Shown: piece by piece, positions 18,246 through 27,329 of the stretch | Layout: every line of letters begins with the position of its first letter | Position numbering within the stretch: the stretch's first letter is position 1 | NCBI RefSeq assembly: GCF_000013645.1 | Contig: NC_007951.1 | Coordinates: forward strand, 1,736,001-1,800,000 | Direction of reading: 5' to 3' | Source: Paraburkholderia xenovorans LB400 | Lineage (GTDB): Bacteria > Pseudomonadota > Gammaproteobacteria > Burkholderiales > Burkholderiaceae | Length of the DNA: 64,000 bases | Notes under the pieces: model-generated | What the model was told of the DNA's origin: nothing | Seen by the model: the letters and a program-made list of their open reading frames with translations, nothing else | Databases searched by the model: none | Program-made: the position numbers and the translations under genes

Positions 18246-18464
18246 CTACCCGTGGCTGTCGATCCATGCACGAGCCCATTCGAGTCCAGCCTGCTGCGCG
18301 CCCTCGTCAGTATCGAAAAAGCCGAGCACACCGGACGCTTCAATCACCTTGTTGTTTTGAGTAATGGTGCCGCTGGCAGCGTAGCGTTCAGGTCGAAGCG
18401 GTTCCTCATGCTGCTGTATCGCATGTCCCCAGATGTTGTAGCCGCGGTAGGTTTCTGATTCCAT
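18246..18464 (-). CDS. Conserved hypothetical protein, 72 residues
   Basis: Small soluble protein (MESETYRGYNIWGHA...) with a central GFFDTDEGAQQAG and a C-terminal WARAWIDSHG. It resembles short conserved Burkholderia hypothetical proteins. Its ATG overlaps the stop of the upstream gene (TAATG), indicating translational coupling. Function unknown. Confidence 0.65.
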   Translation of the reverse strand: MESETYRGYNIWGHAIQQHEEPLRPERYAASGTITQNNKVIEASGVLGFFDTDEGAQQAGLEWARAWIDSHG

Positions 18465-18814
18465 TAACGCGACACCCCGACATAAGCCTGGCGGGAATCG
18501 ACCCGCAGGATGTTCCCTTCAGGCGTGATCTGCCGCGGGAGGTCTGTCAGATCAGGCGTTGCGGTTCGCGAATCCACCGGAATTTCACGCTGTTTCGCAA
18601 TCAACTTCCGCGTGGGCGCCGGAGTGCTTCGCGCACGATATTTCACGGCTCGCGGAGCACTGTGCCGATGCATGGACTGTTTATGCGGCAGTTTGGCGCG
18701 TGGTGCGTCAACCCGCGCCTCAGGCGGATTCCAGACTTCCACATAGCGTTCGCCTGCCGACACCGTAGAAACAACTGTCAGCAGCAGTACGCCGATGCCC
18801 AGGAATCGAAGCAT
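18464..18814 (-). CDS. Small exported hypothetical protein
   Basis: 116 residues from the ATG at 18814, which has GGAGA six bases upstream; the longer frame to 18853 lacks such a site. A signal peptide (MLRFLGIGVLLLTVVSTVSAG) precedes a basic, Pro-rich mature region. It is coupled to the 72-residue gene by a TAATG overlap, so the two form an operon. Not recognised. Confidence 0.65.
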   Translation of the reverse strand: MLRFLGIGVLLLTVVSTVSAGERYVEVWNPPEARVDAPRAKLPHKQSMHRHSAPRAVKYRARSTPAPTRKLIAKQREIPVDSRTATPDLTDLPRQITPEGNILRVDSRQAYVGVSR

Positions 18815-19054
18815 GTCTTCTCCGTATTTTTCCAGCCGTTCCAAACCTTGCACGACTCGCGGTTCCTACGCGTGAGGCGCCCTCGCGAGCGGCCACACGG
18901 CGGCCGTGCACTGAAAACCGCGACGGAAGTCCGTGCCGGATACTGTACATTCATACAGGTATTTTGGCAAACAAATGGCAGTGTCGATGTTGCGCCCGCG
19001 CGAACCCGCCGATCGCCGGGTCTTCGGGAATGCGGCCACGCCACTCTTTTCTCC

Positions 19055-19073
19055 GCTTCACGCTGCGTGAAGC
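19055..19073. promoter_or_regulatory. Perfect inverted repeat, possible operator
   Basis: GCTTCACGC-T-GCGTGAAGC, 9-bp arms around one base, in the gap between the leftward phosphoesterase gene end (19109) and the leftward small-protein operon. It lacks a T-run, so it looks like an operator or a stem rather than a terminator. Confidence 0.4.
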
Positions 19074-19108
19074 TGTAATCGAACTATGCGCCTAGACCTT
19101 GCGTCGAG

Positions 19109-20563
19109 TCATGACGCACCCTTGTAGGTCGCGACAAAGCCCGCCAGGTCTCCCCAGTTCGGCGACGACAGCAATTCCGGATGATCCTGCTGAACCTTGA
19201 GCGCGACGCTACGAAAGGCTTGCGCACATGCCGAAAGGCCGGCCGATGGCGTCACGGGAGCGGCCGCGGGAGGCGGTACTGGCGAGTTCGCCAGCGAAGG
19301 CGCGTTCAGCCTGGGAGCGGGGCCGGGCGTTTTCACCCCGGAGAGAGCGGCGCTGAGCTTCGAAAGCTGTGTGCGTGCGCTGACCGGGGCGGAGTAGGTA
19401 CCACCGGCGTTGAATTTGTCCGCGAGAAGCTGAAGGATCGACGTATGGTCCAGGTCGCCGGAAAAGACGCCGCCCGGCGTGACATACGGCGAGATCAGGA
19501 ATGCGGGTACCCGCAGCCCGGTAGTCTGAAACTGGTAGCCGGCGACCTCGGTCGGGATGCTGAGTGGGCTTACGTGGTCGAAGAACCCGCCATGCTCGTC
19601 ATACGTGACGATCATCAGCGTCTCATTCCATCGTTCCGACGCGGAAACCGTTCGATAAATGTCGGCGAGGAACGCTTGCCCTCGGGCAACGCCGGTAGGC
19701 GAATGGTCGTCGTTCGGCGCGAGGTGCGGACCGTCCGTGTATTCCGGTTCGATGAAAATGACTTGAGGCATGTTCGAACCGTTCGTCCAGTCCGCCTTGA
19801 AGCGCGAATACCGTCTGAACCTGCCTCCGTTGCCGTCCAGCGGCAAAGCGAGCGAAGTCACTATTTCAGGCAGCCACTTGGGCATCAGGCTGAAGAACGG
19901 AAAAAATCCTCCCGACTGATAGACGCACCAGCTCGTGCCGTGTGCGGTCAGCCAGTCGTAAACCAAAGACTGCTGCGGGAGAAAACCCGAAACGTTGTCG
20001 CTGATCGTACTCTCTCCCGACATGGCCATCAGGCGATTGGCCTGGGTGCCGGTGGGAAGCGGCGCAAACCAGCTATCGCAAATCGTGAAATTGTTTGCGA
20101 AGAAATCGAAAACGGGCAGCGCGTCGGCGGTGTAATAGCCCATCACCATCGAGAGATCGGCCGGCGGCGGGTTGCGAGTCGCGTAGCTTGCAACGAAGCC
20201 GCCCAGTTCGGGGCAGCCTCCGTTCGCGCACGGCGTGTTTATCTGTGTCGAGATCGGCGCGCGGTCATGCGGTGGGTCGGGGATTAGCTGGGTCGACGGC
20301 GAAAGAGCATGGATCGCATATGTCCTGTCGTCGTAAAGATTCGTGAAATTCTGTTGCCAGGCGGGGTCGGCAGAGAGTCCGTTGACGTCTTTTCCGTCGA
20401 GGCTCAGGTAACCGAGCACATGATCGAACGACCGGTTCTCCATCATGACCACGATGATGGTCTTAATGTTGTCCACTGACATGCTGCCTCCGTACAACGG
20501 CATCACAGCGACCATGTAGCCTGCCAGGTTCGCGCCCCGCAGGAAACGACGGGAGCGCGACAC
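19109..20563 (-). CDS. Phospholipase C / acid phosphatase-type phosphoesterase
   Basis: Member of the phosphoesterase family PF04185 (non-haemolytic phospholipase C, AcpA). Hallmarks are the N-terminal metal and nucleophile region MMENRSFDHVLGYLSL, a central HDRAP, and DEHGGFFDHVSPL in the C-terminal half. Two starts compete. GTG at 20563 has AGGAG seven bases upstream and adds SRSRRFLRGANLAGYMVAVM, a degenerate twin-arginine-like leader. ATG at 20482 has GGAGG five bases upstream and gives a leaderless protein of 457 residues. The longer form (484 residues) fits export of these enzymes. It hydrolyses phosphoesters or phospholipids. Confidence 0.85.
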   Translation of the reverse strand: MSRSRRFLRGANLAGYMVAVMPLYGGSMSVDNIKTIIVVMMENRSFDHVLGYLSLDGKDVNGLSADPAWQQNFTNLYDDRTYAIHALSPSTQLIPDPPHDRAPISTQINTPCANGGCPELGGFVASYATRNPPPADLSMVMGYYTADALPVFDFFANNFTICDSWFAPLPTGTQANRLMAMSGESTISDNVSGFLPQQSLVYDWLTAHGTSWCVYQSGGFFPFFSLMPKWLPEIVTSLALPLDGNGGRFRRYSRFKADWTNGSNMPQVIFIEPEYTDGPHLAPNDDHSPTGVARGQAFLADIYRTVSASERWNETLMIVTYDEHGGFFDHVSPLSIPTEVAGYQFQTTGLRVPAFLISPYVTPGGVFSGDLDHTSILQLLADKFNAGGTYSAPVSARTQLSKLSAALSGVKTPGPAPRLNAPSLANSPVPPPAAAPVTPSAGLSACAQAFRSVALKVQQDHPELLSSPNWGDLAGFVATYKGAS

Positions 20564-20885
20564 CGCAGGTCTCCTGACCCGACCCCGTCTCCTGCATTCA
20601 CCGCTTGTAGCGTGAGCGAGGACCGGATAGCTCAAACGCTCGCCGCAGGGCAGCCGCACTTTCGACGCAAGGCTCGATACCGGAGTCTTGCTTCCGGCCA
20701 GACGTTAAGGCTAGTTCACGTTACATCGCCGTTCAACTTCCGTTCTCGCTGGGGGGCAGGTTGTTCCCACTTCGCTCCAGCCAGTAGAGGCATCTGCGAA
20801 TCATGACGGATGGCAAGCCGTATGAAATCGGATGGACCGGAGGAGAGGATCGTCTGCGCCTGGAGCGGCGCCGCCCGTAGCGTTT
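20564..20885. other. Intergenic region, nothing recognised
   Basis: About 320 bp between the leftward phosphoesterase and the leftward crcB gene end. It holds the phosphoesterase promoter region; no hairpin terminator or small gene was identified. Confidence 0.4.
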
Positions 20886-21266
20886 TCAGCGCGACAGCAA
20901 CGACACCGTTGCGATGCCGAGAATGGTCATCACGAGCGACGCGCCCACATGAATCACGATCTCGCCCGCAGCCCAGCCGAGCCGGCCGTCCTGCAACCGC
21001 TGCACGACTTCCGCTGAAAAAGTCGAGAAGGTCGACAGGCCGCCCATCAAGCCGGTGATGACGAAGAGCCGCCATTCCGGTGCGATCTGCGGCGCCCGCG
21101 CAAACCCGGCGACGGCGACGCCGATGACGTAGCCGGCAATCACGTTGGCGGCGAAAGTGCCGAGCGGCAGGCCGCTGAACAGGCCGTTCAGGCGGATGCC
21201 CAGAAACCAGCGAAATAACGAACCGAGCGCGCCGCCGATTCCGACGGCGAGAATGGACCAATACAT
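20886..21266 (-). CDS. crcB: Fluoride ion channel CrcB/Fluc
   Basis: 126-residue inner-membrane fluoride exporter. The start [20 protein letters not shown] at 21266 and the four-helix layout are typical. The signature [14 protein letters not shown] and the [15 protein letters not shown] segment, which lines the fluoride pathway, are present. Fluc works as an antiparallel dimer. A fluoride riboswitch lies about 80-130 bp upstream, which supports the assignment and gives fluoride-induced expression. Confidence 0.95.
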   Translation of the reverse strand: MYWSILAVGIGGALGSLFRWFLGIRLNGLFSGLPLGTFAANVIAGYVIGVAVAGFARAPQIAPEWRLFVITGLMGGLSTFSTFSAEVVQRLQDGRLGWAAGEIVIHVGASLVMTILGIATVSLLSR

Positions 21267-21346
21267 GGGAGGCCTGGCAAAACCGGAGAGTCGACAAACC
21301 GGGCTGAGCGTGGAGCGCGACGCTGCGTCCGCAATCATCCGGGCGA

Positions 21347-21393
21347 GCAGGCATCATCAGCCATAAGGGCGGTTAAAGGAGAATGCCATCTCC
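21347..21393 (-). promoter_or_regulatory. Fluoride riboswitch (crcB motif)
   Basis: On the minus strand the segment reads GGAGATGGCATTCTCC, a stem-loop, then AACCGCC and GGCTGATGATGCCTGC. These are the conserved core elements of the crcB RNA motif, in the right order and upstream of crcB. Fluoride binding is expected to turn on crcB; the distance to the start (about 80 bp) leaves room for an expression platform. Confidence 0.88.
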
Positions 21394-21565
21394 AGCGCAG
21401 CAGTCTAACACCGCGAGTGCATGTGGGGACAGTTCGGCGCGGACGCGGGCAGCATGCCCACCCGCTCTTTACGCCCGAATCCGGCGTGTGCGGCAGCGAG
21501 GCGCACGTGCGGGAACCGGAGCCGCCAGTGCGCTCGCGCGAAGCAAAACAACTGTCGAAGCGCTC

Positions 21566-22753
21566 TTATTCGGGTGTCGCCGAAATCTTGTGGATCGACA
21601 GGTCGGCGCCGTTGTACTCGTCTTCCTGGTCGAGCCTCAGGCCGACTGTCAGCCGGATCGCGCCGTACACGAGCGTGCCGCCGAGCGTCGCCACCACAAT
21701 CCCGCCCAGCGTGCCGACCAGTTGCGCCCCGAACGACACACCACCCATGCCGCCGAGCGCGCGCAGGCCGAAGATGCCCGCCGCGAGGCCGCCCCACGCG
21801 CCGCACAGTCCGTGCAAGGGCCACACGCCGAGCACGTCGTCGATGCGCCAGCGGTTCTGCACGCAGGTGAACATATAAACGAAAAGCACGCCGGCAATGC
21901 CACCCGTCACCAGCGCGCCGAGCGGATGCATGATGTCGGAGCCGGCGCAGACCGCCACCAGTCCGGCAAGCGGGCCGTTGTAGGAGAAGCCGGGGTCGTT
22001 GCGGCCGGCGAGCCACGCGGTCAGGGTGCCGCCCACCATCGCCATCAGCGAATTGACGGCAACCAGCCCGCTGATCTTGTCGACGGTCTGCGCGCTCATC
22101 ACATTGAAGCCGAACCAGCCGACCGCCAGCACCCAGGCGCCCAGCGCGAGGAACGGAATATTCGACGGCGGATGCGCGGCGATGCCGCCGTCGCGGTGAT
22201 AGCGCCCGTGGCGCGCGCCCAGCAACAGCACCGCCGGCAGGGCGACCCAGCCGCCGAATGCATGCACGACCACCGAGCCGGCGAAGTCATGGAACTGCGC
22301 GCCGAACATCTCGGCGAGCCAGTTCTGGATGCCGAAGCGGCCGTTCCACGCGATTCCTTCGAAGAACGGGTAGATGAAGCCGACCAGCACGAAGGTCGCG
22401 AAGAGTTGCGGATTGAATTTCGAGCGCTCGGCGATGCCGCCCGAAACGATCGCCGGAATCGCGGCGGCGAAGGTCAGCAGGAAGAAGAAGCGCACCAGCG
22501 CATAGCCGTTGTGTGCGGCCAGCGACTCGGCGCTGCCGAAGAACTGCACGCCGTAGGCAATCGCGTAGCCGATAAAGAAGTAGGCAATCGTCGAGACCGA
22601 GAAATCCACCAGAATCTTGACCAGTGCATTGACCTGGTTCTTCTTGCGCACCGTGCCGAGTTCGAGAAAGGCGAACCCTGCGTGCATCGCCAGCACCATG
22701 CCGGCGCCGAGCAGAAGAAAGAGGGTATCGGTGCCGGTTTTCAGACTTTCCAT
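21566..22753 (-). CDS. amt: Ammonium transporter (Amt)
   Basis: 395-residue polytopic ammonium channel starting MESLKTGTDTLFLLLGAG; the frame opens at 22846 but the promoter found at 22791-22806 lies inside that extension. About eleven membrane helices are present. The two pore His are visible in HDFAGSVVVHAFGG and in WPLHGLCGAWGG, and GGIAERSKF marks the family. No glnK gene was found next to it, which is unusual for amt genes. A -24/-12 promoter and a candidate NtrC site upstream indicate nitrogen control. Confidence 0.93.
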   Translation of the reverse strand: MESLKTGTDTLFLLLGAGMVLAMHAGFAFLELGTVRKKNQVNALVKILVDFSVSTIAYFFIGYAIAYGVQFFGSAESLAAHNGYALVRFFFLLTFAAAIPAIVSGGIAERSKFNPQLFATFVLVGFIYPFFEGIAWNGRFGIQNWLAEMFGAQFHDFAGSVVVHAFGGWVALPAVLLLGARHGRYHRDGGIAAHPPSNIPFLALGAWVLAVGWFGFNVMSAQTVDKISGLVAVNSLMAMVGGTLTAWLAGRNDPGFSYNGPLAGLVAVCAGSDIMHPLGALVTGGIAGVLFVYMFTCVQNRWRIDDVLGVWPLHGLCGAWGGLAAGIFGLRALGGMGGVSFGAQLVGTLGGIVVATLGGTLVYGAIRLTVGLRLDQEDEYNGADLSIHKISATPE

Positions 22754-22790
22754 CGATATGTCCTGCTTATGACAAAAAGCGCGCAGTGAA

Positions 22791-22806
22791 TGCAAGAAGT
22801 GGGCCA
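22791..22806 (-). promoter_or_regulatory. Sigma-54 (-24/-12) promoter of amt
   Basis: On the minus strand TGGCCCACTTCTTGCA fits TGGCAC-N5-TTGCA with the GG and GC elements at the exact required spacing. It places the transcription start about 25-30 bp before the amt ATG at 22753. Confidence 0.7.
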
Positions 22807-22918
22807 AATTTGTGCCAGATCGCGTCGATCCGGTGCGGTTCAGCACCGGGATGGGACTTGATGCTCGCTTTGCTCAACGCAACTGACATGTCTTTGCACA
22901 TCTTCGTGGCGTTAATCA

Positions 22919-22933
22919 GCACAATTGATGTGC
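22919..22933. promoter_or_regulatory. Candidate NtrC-binding site
   Basis: GCAC-AATTGAT-GTGC matches the GCAC-N7-GTGC core of NtrC boxes. It lies about 115 bp upstream of the -24 element of amt, a normal enhancer distance. Confidence 0.5.
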
Positions 22934-23154
22934 ATGACGCCGTAATCGAGGGCGAAGCGAACCAAAGAAGGGCAAGATATTCGATTTCATTTACGTTTAA
23001 TTCAAAATCCTGACGCCGGGCCGGCATTCATCCGGCATTGTTTGCGGCAAATGCCTGGTCAATGGCGTGCCCTCTTTGTTTTCCTGTGCAATCGCCGACA
23101 TAATGTGCCGTCCCCGAGCATGATCTGCCGGCCACCGACCTCCAGTGCGCACGC

Positions 23155-24930
23155 ATGAGACTGACCACCAAAGGCCTGTTGCTGATCGCGATTCCGGCCG
23201 TCTTCGAACTGGCGCTGTTGTCCGGGCTGGTCAAGGCTGAGTCGGACGCGGCGCAGGCGGAGCGCTGGGCCATCCATAGCCAGGACGTGCTGCGTCAGAC
23301 CACCGCGATTCTCGATCCGGTGCTGGGCGAGTCCGTGGCGCTGCGCGGGGCGGTGCTCGCCAACGACGCCCATTTCGCCACGCCGGTAACGGTGTGGATG
23401 GACGTCGACCGGCGCATCGACCAACTGGCCGATCTGGTCGCCGACAATCCGGCGCAGGTCGAACGCGTGGTTCAGGTGCGCCAGGCGGTGCAGGCCTACC
23501 GGCAATGGTCGGACCGCGTTCAGGACATGCTGCGTTCTGGCCGGCGGCGCGACGTGCTCGCGCGCTTTCGCGACCTCGCACCCACCGACGTGCTCGACCG
23601 GTTTCGTCAGCAACTCGCCGCGTTTCAAGCCGAGGAGCGGCGTCTCGACACGCTGCGTTCGAATGCCGCAGACGCCGCGCGCGAGCGGCAGCAGACCCTG
23701 GTGGTCGCGGCCGTGCTCGGCTCGCTGCTGTTCGTCGCGCTGGCCGTCTGGTTATTCACCCGCGGCGTGCGCGGCCGGCTCGCGCTCCTTGCCGACAACG
23801 CCGGGCGCCTCGCGGGCAACGAACCGCTGGCGCCGATCGGCTCCGGACGCGATGAAATCGCCCGCCTCGATCTGACCTTGCACGAGACGAGCCGTCGCCT
23901 GCTCGAAGCCGAGCGCATCCAGGCGCGCTTCCAGGCCGATCTGGCGCGCCGCACGGGGGAACTCGCGCGCATCAACGAGACCTTGCGTCAGCAGACTCAG
24001 GAAAACGAGATGTTCATTTACAGCGTGTCGCATGATCTGCGTGCGCCGCTGGTGAACCTGCAGGGCTTCTCGAAGGAACTGATCCGCGCGTGCGACGAAC
24101 TGCGCGTGGCGGTGCGCGAGTCGTCGCTCGCGGCCGGCACGCGGCAGCGCATCGAACGGGTGGTCGACGAGGATATCGGCGAAGCGCTGCACTATCTGCA
24201 AACGGCGGTGCTGCGCGCGTCGCACATCATCGACGCGCTGTTGCGGCTGTCGCGCGTGGGCCGGGTGGAATACCGCCAGCAGAAGGTCGAGGTGCGCGAT
24301 ATCGTGCCGCGCGTGATCGACGCGATGCAAGGCTCGATCCGGGCGCGGCGCGCTCACGTCCACGTGGACGAACTGCCCGCGGTATGGGGCGACCCGACCG
24401 CGCTGGAACAGGTGTTCGCGAACCTGATCGGCAATGCGGTGAATTACCTGGATCCGTCACGGGAGGGCAGGATCGAGATCGGCACGACGCCGGCGCCGCC
24501 GGGCGTGCATTCGCTAAGGATCTTCTATGTGAGGGACAACGGCCTGGGCATTCCTGCGGTTGCCTTGCCGCGGCTATTCAACGCCTTTCAGCGGTTGCAC
24601 GGCAATGTGGCGGCCGGCGAGGGCATCGGCCTCGCGCTCGTGCGCCGCGTGGTGGAGCGGCACGGCGGGCGCGTGTGGGCGGAGTCGAAAGAAGGCGTGG
24701 GCACGACGTTCTATCTGTCGCTGCCTGAAGCCAACGCACGGATCGCGCAACTGGCTGCCGGCACGCAAGGACCGCCGACGGCGCCCGGTGTCCAGGCCGC
24801 TCGCGATGCCCGCCCGGCCCTGGAGGACCGCGAGCGGAAGAGCGGCAGCGGCAGCAATAGTGGCAGCAGCAATAGCGGTAGCGCAGCCACGCACGCCGCC
24901 GATGCCAAGCCCGGCATCAGTACGCCTTAG
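23155..24930 (+). CDS. CHASE3-type sensor histidine kinase
   Basis: 591-residue membrane kinase. There is an N-terminal helix (6-26), a periplasmic CHASE3-like helical domain (about 27-180) and a second helix (about 181-203). HAMP-like and coiled-coil segments follow, then the H box SHDLRAPL with H293 and an ATPase domain (NLIGNAVNYLDP, DNGLGIP, GEGIGLALVRR). The C-terminal 70 residues are low-complexity (Ser/Gly/Asn repeats). The sequence resembles phytochrome-like/BphP-type HisKA kinases lacking a chromophore domain. No response regulator is adjacent, so it is an orphan kinase. It is divergent from amt, but a nitrogen link is unproven. Confidence 0.9.
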   Translation: MRLTTKGLLLIAIPAVFELALLSGLVKAESDAAQAERWAIHSQDVLRQTTAILDPVLGESVALRGAVLANDAHFATPVTVWMDVDRRIDQLADLVADNPAQVERVVQVRQAVQAYRQWSDRVQDMLRSGRRRDVLARFRDLAPTDVLDRFRQQLAAFQAEERRLDTLRSNAADAARERQQTLVVAAVLGSLLFVALAVWLFTRGVRGRLALLADNAGRLAGNEPLAPIGSGRDEIARLDLTLHETSRRLLEAERIQARFQADLARRTGELARINETLRQQTQENEMFIYSVSHDLRAPLVNLQGFSKELIRACDELRVAVRESSLAAGTRQRIERVVDEDIGEALHYLQTAVLRASHIIDALLRLSRVGRVEYRQQKVEVRDIVPRVIDAMQGSIRARRAHVHVDELPAVWGDPTALEQVFANLIGNAVNYLDPSREGRIEIGTTPAPPGVHSLRIFYVRDNGLGIPAVALPRLFNAFQRLHGNVAAGEGIGLALVRRVVERHGGRVWAESKEGVGTTFYLSLPEANARIAQLAAGTQGPPTAPGVQAARDARPALEDRERKSGSGSNSGSSNSGSAATHAADAKPGISTP

Positions 24931-24935
24931 CCAGG

Positions 24936-25262
24936 TTACGACGTGGTAAAGAGACGGCGCGGTTTGAGCAACTGGCTGCCGCGAATCGACCAGTAGCAGC
25001 CGCAAGCGATGAGTACGGCAATACCCGCCATGAGCTGAAGAGGCGTGGGCCGCACGCCGTGTATTCCGTTCAGTGCAAAGAGGCCGCGCGCGACGAGCAG
25101 CAGCGCAGCCCACACCGACCACGCAGCCTGAACCAGCATGCGCATGCCGGCCAGACGCCGTGCGCGATTTTCACTCGACCAGTTGGCCGGCGCACGTCCG
25201 CAGAAAAAGGCAATTGCCAGCAACACGACGGCGAGAATCACGATCCAGTCGGTCAGTTCCAT
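24936..25262 (-). CDS. Small membrane protein of unknown function
   Basis: 108 residues starting MELTDWIVIL, with GGGAG eight bases upstream; the alternative ATG at 25277 contains that site in its codons. Three hydrophobic helices (about 5-22, 45-65 and 78-95) are predicted. It ends 5 bp from the stop of the convergent kinase gene. Not recognised. Confidence 0.65.
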   Translation of the reverse strand: MELTDWIVILAVVLLAIAFFCGRAPANWSSENRARRLAGMRMLVQAAWSVWAALLLVARGLFALNGIHGVRPTPLQLMAGIAVLIACGCYWSIRGSQLLKPRRLFTTS

Positions 25263-25404
25263 TGAAAACACTCCCAAGTCAGCCGGCGACTATAGGAAAG
25301 CCTTCCGTTGCAAACTATCGGACTAGTCTCAAATGGGATGAGTTTTGGCGAGCGCGAGTTGCCGCAAGGGCAGGGCGCTCGCCGATATGGATCAGGCAGA
25401 AAGA

Positions 25405-25986
25405 TCAGAGCTCGATGCGAGTGCCGAGCAGCACGAGGAATTGGCGCAGCCACTCGGGATGCGCGGGCCACGCCGGGGCGGTGACGAAATTGGCGTCGGT
25501 GATCGCGGCGTCGACGGGAATGTCGGCGTATTCGCCGCCCGCCATTTTCACTTCGGGCGCGCAGGCCGGGTACGCCGAAATGCGCTTGCCGCGGATCACG
25601 TCGGCGGCGGCCAGCAGTTGCGCGGCGTGGCAGATCGCGGCGATCGGCTTGCCTGCCTCGGCGAATTGCCGCACCACTTCGATCACCTTGGGATTGAGCC
25701 GCAGATATTCCGGCGCGCGGCCGCCTGCGATCGCCAGCGCGTCGTATTGGCGCGGATCGGCGTCGTCGAAGGTGGCGTTCAGCGTGAATTGATGGCCGGG
25801 TTTTTCCGTATAGGTCTGATCGCCTTCGAAATCGTGAATCGCGGTCTTGATCCGGTCACCGGCCTTCCTGTTCGGGCAGACCGCGTCGACCACGTGGCCG
25901 ACTGCCTGCAGCGCCTGAAACGGCACCATCGTTTCGTAATCCTCGGCGAAGTCGCCGGTCAGAAACAGAATTTTCTTTGCCGCCAT
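25405..25986 (-). CDS. DJ-1/PfpI family protein
   Basis: 193 residues starting [18 protein letters not shown] with GGAGG seven bases upstream. The nucleophile elbow AICHAAQ contains the family Cys; the supporting Glu lies in GDFAEDYE or GRAPEYL. Family members are glyoxalases, deglycases, chaperones or peptidases. It resembles the bacterial YhbO/PfpI branch. No operon partner is close. The stated role is family-level only. Confidence 0.88.
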   Translation of the reverse strand: MAAKKILFLTGDFAEDYETMVPFQALQAVGHVVDAVCPNRKAGDRIKTAIHDFEGDQTYTEKPGHQFTLNATFDDADPRQYDALAIAGGRAPEYLRLNPKVIEVVRQFAEAGKPIAAICHAAQLLAAADVIRGKRISAYPACAPEVKMAGGEYADIPVDAAITDANFVTAPAWPAHPEWLRQFLVLLGTRIEL

Positions 25987-26202
25987 CGTATGCCTCCAAT
26001 TGATCAACGGAACACAGCGAATGCGTCATTGACGCTCACTCATCAACGCTCATATAAGCTCAAGCAGTCTACTCCACTACGTTTGACAGAACCGCGACGG
26101 ATCATGCCGCGCAGCGGTCACCAAGGAGCACAGGCGGCGCAACGGCGTATCATGGGCGCGTTTTCGCATGCGGAAGCCGCTCGACGCGGCTCACACTGAA
26201 AT

Positions 26203-26676
26203 ATGACTTCACCTATCCGTTCATCTTTGCTGCGCCGTGCCGCGTTTGTGGCCATCGTGTTCGGCGGCCTCGCCGCCTGTCAGAAGAACGACGCGTCCGC
26301 GGACCAGGTCGCGGGCAAGCTCAACAACGCGGCTCAGGTCGCCGGTCAGAAGCTCGATCAGGCGGCGAGCTACATCGGCCAGCAGGTCGACGCGACCAAA
26401 TCCGCCGCCCAGCAGAATCTCGAATCCGCCTCCGCGCCGTCGATCAGGATCGACCCCGGCGCGCTCGCTTCGACCGCGCAGGCGAATCTGCAGAGTGCGG
26501 CGAGCGCCACCAATGCGCAACTCGGCAAGGCCGCGTCGCTCACAGGCCAGAGCCTCGAATCGGCCGGGCGCAAGCTCCAGGAGTGGTCGGCGCAAAGCTC
26601 GGCGTCGTCGGCGAATGCGTCGGCTTCGGCTTCGTCGGGCGACTCGGGCGACGCGCAAAAGCAGATGGACAAGTGA
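26203..26676 (+). CDS. Predicted lipoprotein, helical and Ala/Ser-rich
   Basis: 157 residues with a type II signal (lipobox GLAAC, Cys near residue 26). The mature part is an Ala/Gln-rich amphipathic helix with repeated AAQ-LDQAA and a Ser/Ala-rich tail, like apolipoprotein-like periplasmic proteins. Probable envelope lipoprotein; function unknown. Confidence 0.75.
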   Translation: MTSPIRSSLLRRAAFVAIVFGGLAACQKNDASADQVAGKLNNAAQVAGQKLDQAASYIGQQVDATKSAAQQNLESASAPSIRIDPGALASTAQANLQSAASATNAQLGKAASLTGQSLESAGRKLQEWSAQSSASSANASASASSGDSGDAQKQMDK

Positions 26677-26718
26677 TATGCCGGCCGGACTGCACGGCCG
26701 TTTGACAGCCGGATTAAA

Positions 26719-26737
26719 TGTAATTACTATGGTTACA
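26719..26737. promoter_or_regulatory. Rrf2 operator, site 1
   Basis: TGTAA-N9-TTACA, an inverted repeat 26 bp before the Rrf2 gene start. The same arrangement with near-identical flanks occurs before the next gene (27330-27348), which suggests autoregulation. Confidence 0.65.
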
Positions 26738-26763
26738 CATTGTCGTTGCCGGACGGGTTTGCT

Positions 26764-27219
26764 GTGAACACGAGTAGCCGGTTTGCATTTGCGGTGCATG
26801 TGCTCGCGCTGCTGTCGTTGCAGGGGGGCGTGCCGCTTTCGTCGGAAATGATCGCGGGCAGCGTGAATACGAATCCCGCGCTGATCCGCCGGCTTCTGAG
26901 CATGCTGGCGGAAGCCGGCCTCACCACTTCGCAGCTTGGCGCGGGCGGCGGCGCGCTGCTGGCGCGGGCGCCTGAACACATCACGCTGCTCGAGGTGTAT
27001 CGTGCAGTGGATGACGCGCAGTTATTCGCGTTGCATCGCGAGGAGCCGAATCCGGCGTGCATGGTCGGGCGCAACATTCAGGGCGTGTTGCGCGGCATCA
27101 TCGACGAAGCGCAGCAGGCTATGGAGGCTTCGCTCGGCGCGCGTACACTGGCCGACGCCACAGCCGACGTGGTACGCGCCGAAAAGCTGCGCGAACGCAA
27201 GAAACGCTCGCACGGGTGA
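26764..27219 (+). CDS. Rrf2-family transcriptional regulator (YwnA-like)
   Basis: About 151 residues from the GTG at 26764 (MNTSSRFAFAVHVLALLSL). A winged helix-turn-helix (about 20-60: SSEMIAGSVNTNPALIRRLLSML) is followed by a wing and a dimerisation helix. The cluster of three Cys used for Fe-S clusters in IscR/NsrR is absent, as in the YwnA/CymR branch; one Cys is present in NPACMVG. The NAD(P)-binding protein that follows and the shared operator make this an autoregulated YwnA-YwnB-type pair. Confidence 0.88.
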   Translation: MNTSSRFAFAVHVLALLSLQGGVPLSSEMIAGSVNTNPALIRRLLSMLAEAGLTTSQLGAGGGALLARAPEHITLLEVYRAVDDAQLFALHREEPNPACMVGRNIQGVLRGIIDEAQQAMEASLGARTLADATADVVRAEKLRERKKRSHG

Positions 27220-27329
27220 GGTAGCAAAAAAGCAGCAGGAAAGCAGGAAGAAAGGGGCGCGTGCCGGTCAATCGAAACACGCGCTTCTCGACGAACGGGG
27301 GCTCATGCCTCTCTTTTTTCCCGGTTATA

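Larger units (their letters stand above)
22754..23154. other. Divergent intergenic region, amt / sensor kinase
   Basis: About 400 bp containing the sigma-54-type promoter of amt, a candidate NtrC site and, at the right end, the kinase gene promoter. It is noticeably AT-richer around 22860-23010. No gene seen. Confidence 0.6.

Noticed and set aside
21383..22789. 468-codon plus-strand frame opposite amt
   Set aside because: Composition is typical of antisense GC-rich DNA; the minus-strand Amt protein is unmistakable.
22840..22862. Inverted repeat GGTGC-N6-GCACC as a second NtrC site
   Set aside because: The half-sites are in the reverse order and spacing differs from the GCAC-N7-GTGC consensus.
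24840..24900. AGC-rich repeat in the CHASE3-type kinase gene as a phase-variable tract
   Set aside because: Units are multiples of three bases and lie near the C-terminus, so slippage would only change tail length.
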